Made by a program: the position numbers and the translations under genes. From contig JAFAWC010000057.1 in NCBI GenBank assembly GCA_019242135.1, forward strand, positions 1 to 8,215: a stretch of 8,215 nt of DNA, given 5' to 3'. The notes beneath the pieces are model-generated. The model made no database searches. It had not been told where the DNA came from and saw only the letters and a list, made by a program, of their open reading frames with translations. This stretch comes from Mycobacteriaceae bacterium. GTDB taxonomy: Bacteria > Actinomycetota > Actinomycetes > Mycobacteriales > Mycobacteriaceae. Positions within the stretch are counted from its first letter, which is position 1. Every line of letters starts with the position of its first letter. Positions 5,365 through 8,215 of this stretch are shown here, piece by piece.

Positions 5365-6303
5365 CTAGACCTGCGACGCGCGGCGCCCGTGGTCGCCGAA
5401 CGGTTCGTCGCGCCGGCGCACCGCGTCGCGGAAGCCGTCCTGACGCGCCTGGGCGACAAACGCGTGGCCTTCGGGTGTGTGTCGGGCGATACCGTCGAAG
5501 ATCGTCGAGATCATCGCGCTGGTACCGACGCCCTGGTGGTACAGCGCGCTGTTCATGGCCAGCTTCACCATGATCAGCTGGTTGACGGGTATCGCGGCGA
5601 TGCGCGCCACCAGCCGCTCGGTGTGCTCGTCGAGGTCGGCGGGATCGGGGGCTTCGACGGCCAGACCCCACTCGGCGGCCTGCGCGCCGGTGATGCAATC
5701 ACCGGTCAGCAGAAGGCGTTTGGCCCGCTGGTCACCGAGCCGGTGGGCCCACATTCCCGCCGCGGGCACCCCCCACACCCGGGTCGGCGGGTAGCCGATC
5801 TTGGCGTCGGCGGCGGCGATCACCTGGTCTGCGTGCAACGCGATGTCGGTTCCGCCCGCGACGCAGTAACCGTGGATCTTGACCACCGTGGGCTTGTCGG
5901 CATGCATCAAACTGGCGAAGCCGCGCACGAACCGGCTCATCATCTGGTAGTCGATCATGGGATCCCACGGCTGGTCGGGACGATGGTTGAGGGCCTGCGT
6001 CTTGCCGTCCAGCACGGTGCCCCGGTACGCGCTGCCGCCGCCCGCCGACGACGACCCCTCGGCGTAGGCGCTGAGATCGAAACCCGCGCAGAACCCCTCG
6101 CCGCGCCCGGCCACCAGGATCACGTGCACGTTGGGGTCGAGGTCGGCACGCTCGACGAGCGCGGACAGCTCCAGCGGGGTGTCGGCGATGATGGCGTTGC
6201 CTTTTTCCGGTCTGTTGAACGTGATTCGCGCAACCCGGTCGGTGACCTCATAGGTCATCGTCTTCAGGTTGTCGAAGTCGACCGGCCGGATCGCGTGCGT
6301 CAT
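5365..6303 (-). CDS. echA4: Crotonase-family protein, EchA4-like, lacking both catalytic Glu
   Basis: 312 residues, the length I recall for EchA4 of M. tuberculosis. Crotonase fold: NRPEKGNAI (30-38), first oxyanion segment GFCAGFDLSAY (70-80), an insertion of about 40 residues rich in Ser/Gly and charged residues (82-120), and second segment HGYCVAGGTDIAL (144-156). The catalytic Glu144 of rat hydratase corresponds to Asp153. The Glu164 position, in IGYPPTRVWGVP, corresponds to Pro173. It is therefore unlikely to be a standard enoyl-CoA hydratase and could be a hydrolase, isomerase, dehalogenase-like or non-catalytic acyl-CoA binder. It starts 30 nt after fadE8 with a GGTGA ribosome site, and the regulator gene follows after 4 nt. 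Acts in the cytosol on CoA thioesters (family knowledge). Confidence 0.9.
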   Translation of the reverse strand: MTHAIRPVDFDNLKTMTYEVTDRVARITFNRPEKGNAIIADTPLELSALVERADLDPNVHVILVAGRGEGFCAGFDLSAYAEGSSSAGGGSAYRGTVLDGKTQALNHRPDQPWDPMIDYQMMSRFVRGFASLMHADKPTVVKIHGYCVAGGTDIALHADQVIAAADAKIGYPPTRVWGVPAAGMWAHRLGDQRAKRLLLTGDCITGAQAAEWGLAVEAPDPADLDEHTERLVARIAAIPVNQLIMVKLAMNSALYHQGVGTSAMISTIFDGIARHTPEGHAFVAQARQDGFRDAVRRRDEPFGDHGRRASQV

Positions 6304-6333
6304 CCGCGGTTCACCAGTGCTTCTTGCGCGCCG

Positions 6334-7962
6334 TCATCCTTTGACCAGCGCCCGCTCGAGTATCGGGGCGACGTCGAGCCCGGCGGGCATGGTGCCGAAC
6401 GCGCCGCCCCACTGGCCGCCGAGTCGGGTGGCCAGAAACGCCTCGGCCACGGCGGGATGGCCATGGCGCACCAACAGCGACCCCTGCAGCGCGAGGCAGA
6501 TGTCCTCGGCCACCTTTCGCGCGCGGTACTGGATCGTGTCTGACTCACCGAGCTGTACTTTCAGCGCGTCGACGCGCGCGTCGAGGCGCCGGTCTGCTCC
6601 GGCGGTGTTCGACAGCTCGTCGAACATCACCTGGACGCATTCCGGGCGAGTTGCCATCGCGCGCAACGTGTCCAGCGCACTGACGTTTCCGGAGCCTTCC
6701 CAGATGCCCATCAGCGGCGCCTCGCGGTACAGCCGGGGCATTCCCGACTCCTCCACGTATCCGTTGCCGCCCAGACATTCCATGGCCTCGGCCGCGTGCG
6801 GGGTGGCGCGCTTGCAGACCCAGTACTTGCTGGCGGCAAGGCCGATGCGGCGCAGCAGCGTTTCTGTCTCGTCGCCGCGCAGGCCGTTGTCGGTGGCTCC
6901 GGCCATGCGCATCGCAATGATCGTCGCGGCCTCCGCCTCAACGGCGAGATCGGCGAGCACGTTGCGCATCAACGGCTGGTCGATGAGGTAGGCGCCGAAC
7001 GCCTTTCGATGCTGGGCGTGGTGGATGGCGCGGGCCAGCCCGTTGCGCATGCTGGTTGCGCTGCCCAGGGTGCAGTCCAGCCGGGTGAGGTTGACCATCT
7101 CGATGATCGTCGGCACGCCGCGACCCTCCTCGCCGACCAGCCAGGCGGTGGCACCGTCGTACTCGACCTCGCTGGACGCGTTGGCGTGGTTGCCGAGCTT
7201 GTCCTTCAACCGCTGCAGCAACATCCGGTTGCGGCTGCCGTCGGGCAGCACACGTGGCAGGAAGAAGCACGACAGCCCACCGGGGGCCTGTGCGAGCACC
7301 AGGAAGATGTCGCACATCGGCGCGGAGGTGAACCACTTGTGCCCGGTCAGGCTGTAGCTGCCGTCGCCGTTGCGTGTCGCCTGGGTAGTGCCGGCGCGCA
7401 CGTCGGAACCGCCCTGCTTCTCCGTCATCGACATGCCCGCGGTGATTCCGGCCTTGGTGGCGGGCACGGTGAGCTCGGGGTCGTACACGCAGCTGGTCAG
7501 TAGCGGCTCGTAGGTTGCGGCGAGCTCTGGGTTGACACGCAGCGCCGGCACGACCGCATAGGTCATCGAGATCGGACAGATGTGACCCGGTTCGGGTGTC
7601 CACACCGATGTTTTCGCCGCGCGCACGACGTGCGCGCCGGGCCGGTCGTCGGCCCACGGCGCGCCGTGCAGCCCGTGGCCGATCGCCACCTGCATCAGCT
7701 CGTGGTAGGCGGGGTCGTACTCGACCTCGTCGATGCGGTGGCCGTATTTGTCGTGCGTGCGCAACACCGGACGATGCCGGTCGGCGAGCTCGCCCCATCG
7801 CTGGGCCTGCCGTGAGCCGGACAGCGCGCCGAGCTCGGTGACCTCGTCGATTCCCCATTGCCCGCCCTCGCGGATCAGGGCCTCGGCGAGCACCGGCGAA
7901 GTGGCGGGGTTGTAGTTCTCCAGGGGCGGAACCTGGTTGGTGACGGTGTGCGTGTCAGGCAT
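6334..7962 (-). CDS. fadE8: Acyl-CoA dehydrogenase, AidB/FadE8 type
   Basis: FAD-dependent enzyme of the acyl-CoA dehydrogenase superfamily, which introduces the alpha-beta double bond in acyl-CoA. The 542 residues are close to E. coli AidB (541) and longer than the roughly 380-400 of ordinary members, with an extra N-terminal part. Visible motifs are MSMTEKQGGSDVRAG (177-191) and HKWFTSA (208-214) for flavin binding, QHRKAFG (317-323), ECLGGNGYVEESGMPRLYREAP (395-416) and IWEGSGN (420-426). Glu422 in the last is the expected catalytic base by analogy with AidB. It is the first gene of the operon with echA4, a PaaX-type regulator and echA5. The substrate is unknown; AidB has weak isovaleryl-CoA dehydrogenase activity and also binds DNA, which need not apply here. 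No clear Shine-Dalgarno precedes the ATG. Confidence 0.95.
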   Translation of the reverse strand: MPDTHTVTNQVPPLENYNPATSPVLAEALIREGGQWGIDEVTELGALSGSRQAQRWGELADRHRPVLRTHDKYGHRIDEVEYDPAYHELMQVAIGHGLHGAPWADDRPGAHVVRAAKTSVWTPEPGHICPISMTYAVVPALRVNPELAATYEPLLTSCVYDPELTVPATKAGITAGMSMTEKQGGSDVRAGTTQATRNGDGSYSLTGHKWFTSAPMCDIFLVLAQAPGGLSCFFLPRVLPDGSRNRMLLQRLKDKLGNHANASSEVEYDGATAWLVGEEGRGVPTIIEMVNLTRLDCTLGSATSMRNGLARAIHHAQHRKAFGAYLIDQPLMRNVLADLAVEAEAATIIAMRMAGATDNGLRGDETETLLRRIGLAASKYWVCKRATPHAAEAMECLGGNGYVEESGMPRLYREAPLMGIWEGSGNVSALDTLRAMATRPECVQVMFDELSNTAGADRRLDARVDALKVQLGESDTIQYRARKVAEDICLALQGSLLVRHGHPAVAEAFLATRLGGQWGGAFGTMPAGLDVAPILERALVKG

Positions 7963-7989
7963 ACCGCAGTGTTACATTTTTTCGACAGC

Positions 7990-8002
7990 CGCACAATATG
8001 CG
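7990..8002. promoter_or_regulatory. Candidate operator/-10 region upstream of fadE8
   Basis: In the only AT-rich part of the 78-bp gap before fadE8, the quasi-palindrome CGCACAATATGCG (5 of 6 base pairs symmetric) lies 28-40 nt before the ATG. Read on the minus strand it contains TATTGT (7998-7993), a TAnnnT -10 box that would give a leader of about 24 nt. An operator overlapping the -10 would suit repression by the PaaX-type regulator of the operon, but this link is a guess. No good -35 is seen. Confidence 0.35.
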
Positions 8003-8040
8003 TAATAGCCTTGCGGGGGCGGGTGCCGGTCGGCGCGTGG

Positions 8041-8215
8041 TCACCGCGGGTGAGCCGCGAAGAATTCCCACAGTTTCTGTGTCGCGAACGACGGCCACTC
8101 GTGACCGCCGCCGTCGACCGTGACGAGCACGACACTGCGGTTAGCGGCACAGTCCGCGGTGGACGTGGTGAGAGGCCCGTCTGCAACGACGACCGGGGCA
8201 CCGCACTGATCGACG
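8041..8215 (-). CDS. lpqP: LpqP-like esterase / polyhydroxybutyrate-depolymerase family, C-terminal end (cut by window edge)
   Basis: Only the last 57 residues and the TGA stop are inside the window. They read through VDQCGAPVVVADG, SVVLVTVDGGGHEWPS and LWEFFAAHPR. The GGGHEWP segment holds the catalytic His of the alpha/beta-hydrolase triad in the LpqC/PHB-depolymerase esterase family, and the LWEFFAAHPR ending is typical of that family. These proteins are exported esterases, often lipoproteins, but the signal peptide and the nucleophile are outside the window. The two cysteines in this tail may form a disulfide. The gene lies 78 nt upstream of fadE8 on the same strand, as lpqP does in M. 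tuberculosis, and the symbol rests on that synteny. Confidence 0.85.
   Translation of the reverse strand, partial: VDQCGAPVVVADGPLTTSTADCAANRSVVLVTVDGGGHEWPSFATQKLWEFFAAHPR

Noticed and set aside
4614..5459. A longer start for the PaaX-type regulator at 5459
   Set aside because: It would overlap echA4 by about 95 bp and adds a low-complexity Arg/Ala/Thr tail; the ATG at 5360 begins just before the winged helix.
4933..6543. A 536-codon plus-strand open frame antisense to the PaaX-type gene, echA4 and the end of fadE8
   Set aside because: It lies opposite three well-supported genes. High-GC codon use on one strand leaves long stop-free frames on the other, and its product has no recognisable domain.

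Overview
The window comes from a high-GC actinobacterium, most probably a mycobacterium. The str-operon proteins are of mycobacterial type. The order lpqP / fadE8 / echA4 / PaaX-type regulator / echA5, then further along TetR regulator / rpsL / rpsG / fusA, is the order I recall from M. tuberculosis Rv0671-Rv0684. Lengths also agree with my memory of that genome: FadE8 542 aa, EchA4 312 aa, S12 124 aa, S7 156 aa. The species cannot be named from this sequence. All genes except one lie on the minus strand.

Reading along the minus strand (right to left): the window opens inside the 3' end of an LpqP-like secreted esterase (8215-8041). A 78-bp gap with a possible operator precedes a tight fatty-acid/acyl-CoA operon. 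This operon holds fadE8 (AidB-like acyl-CoA dehydrogenase), echA4 (crotonase), a PaaX-family regulator and echA5 (crotonase). The gaps within it are 30 nt, 4 nt and a 4-nt ATGA overlap, so the four genes are very probably co-transcribed and the regulator probably controls its own operon in response to an acyl-CoA. Both crotonases lack one or both of the usual catalytic glutamates.

Next is the only plus-strand gene (3487-3849), a small secreted DUF3060-type protein. It converges on echA5 with 3 bp between the stop codons. Divergent from it are two translationally coupled DUF3558-type lipoproteins (3373-2298) that share a four-cysteine pattern and look like an old tandem duplication. A WHG-type TetR regulator (2267-1638) follows 30 nt later.

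The left end is the str operon: rpsL, rpsG (1-nt overlap) and the first 145 codons of fusA (EF-G). A 261-bp gap upstream of rpsL holds a good extended -10 promoter right after the TetR stop. The inferred leader is about 215 nt and contains unusual short repeats.

Compared with the M. tuberculosis order as I remember it, mmpL5-mmpS5-Rv0678 (bedaquiline/clofazimine efflux and its repressor) is absent between echA5 and the DUF3060 gene, and the two DUF3558 lipoproteins are extra. There are no RNA genes, insertion sequences, CRISPR arrays or phage features. This is mainly a conserved chromosomal region with a variable middle.
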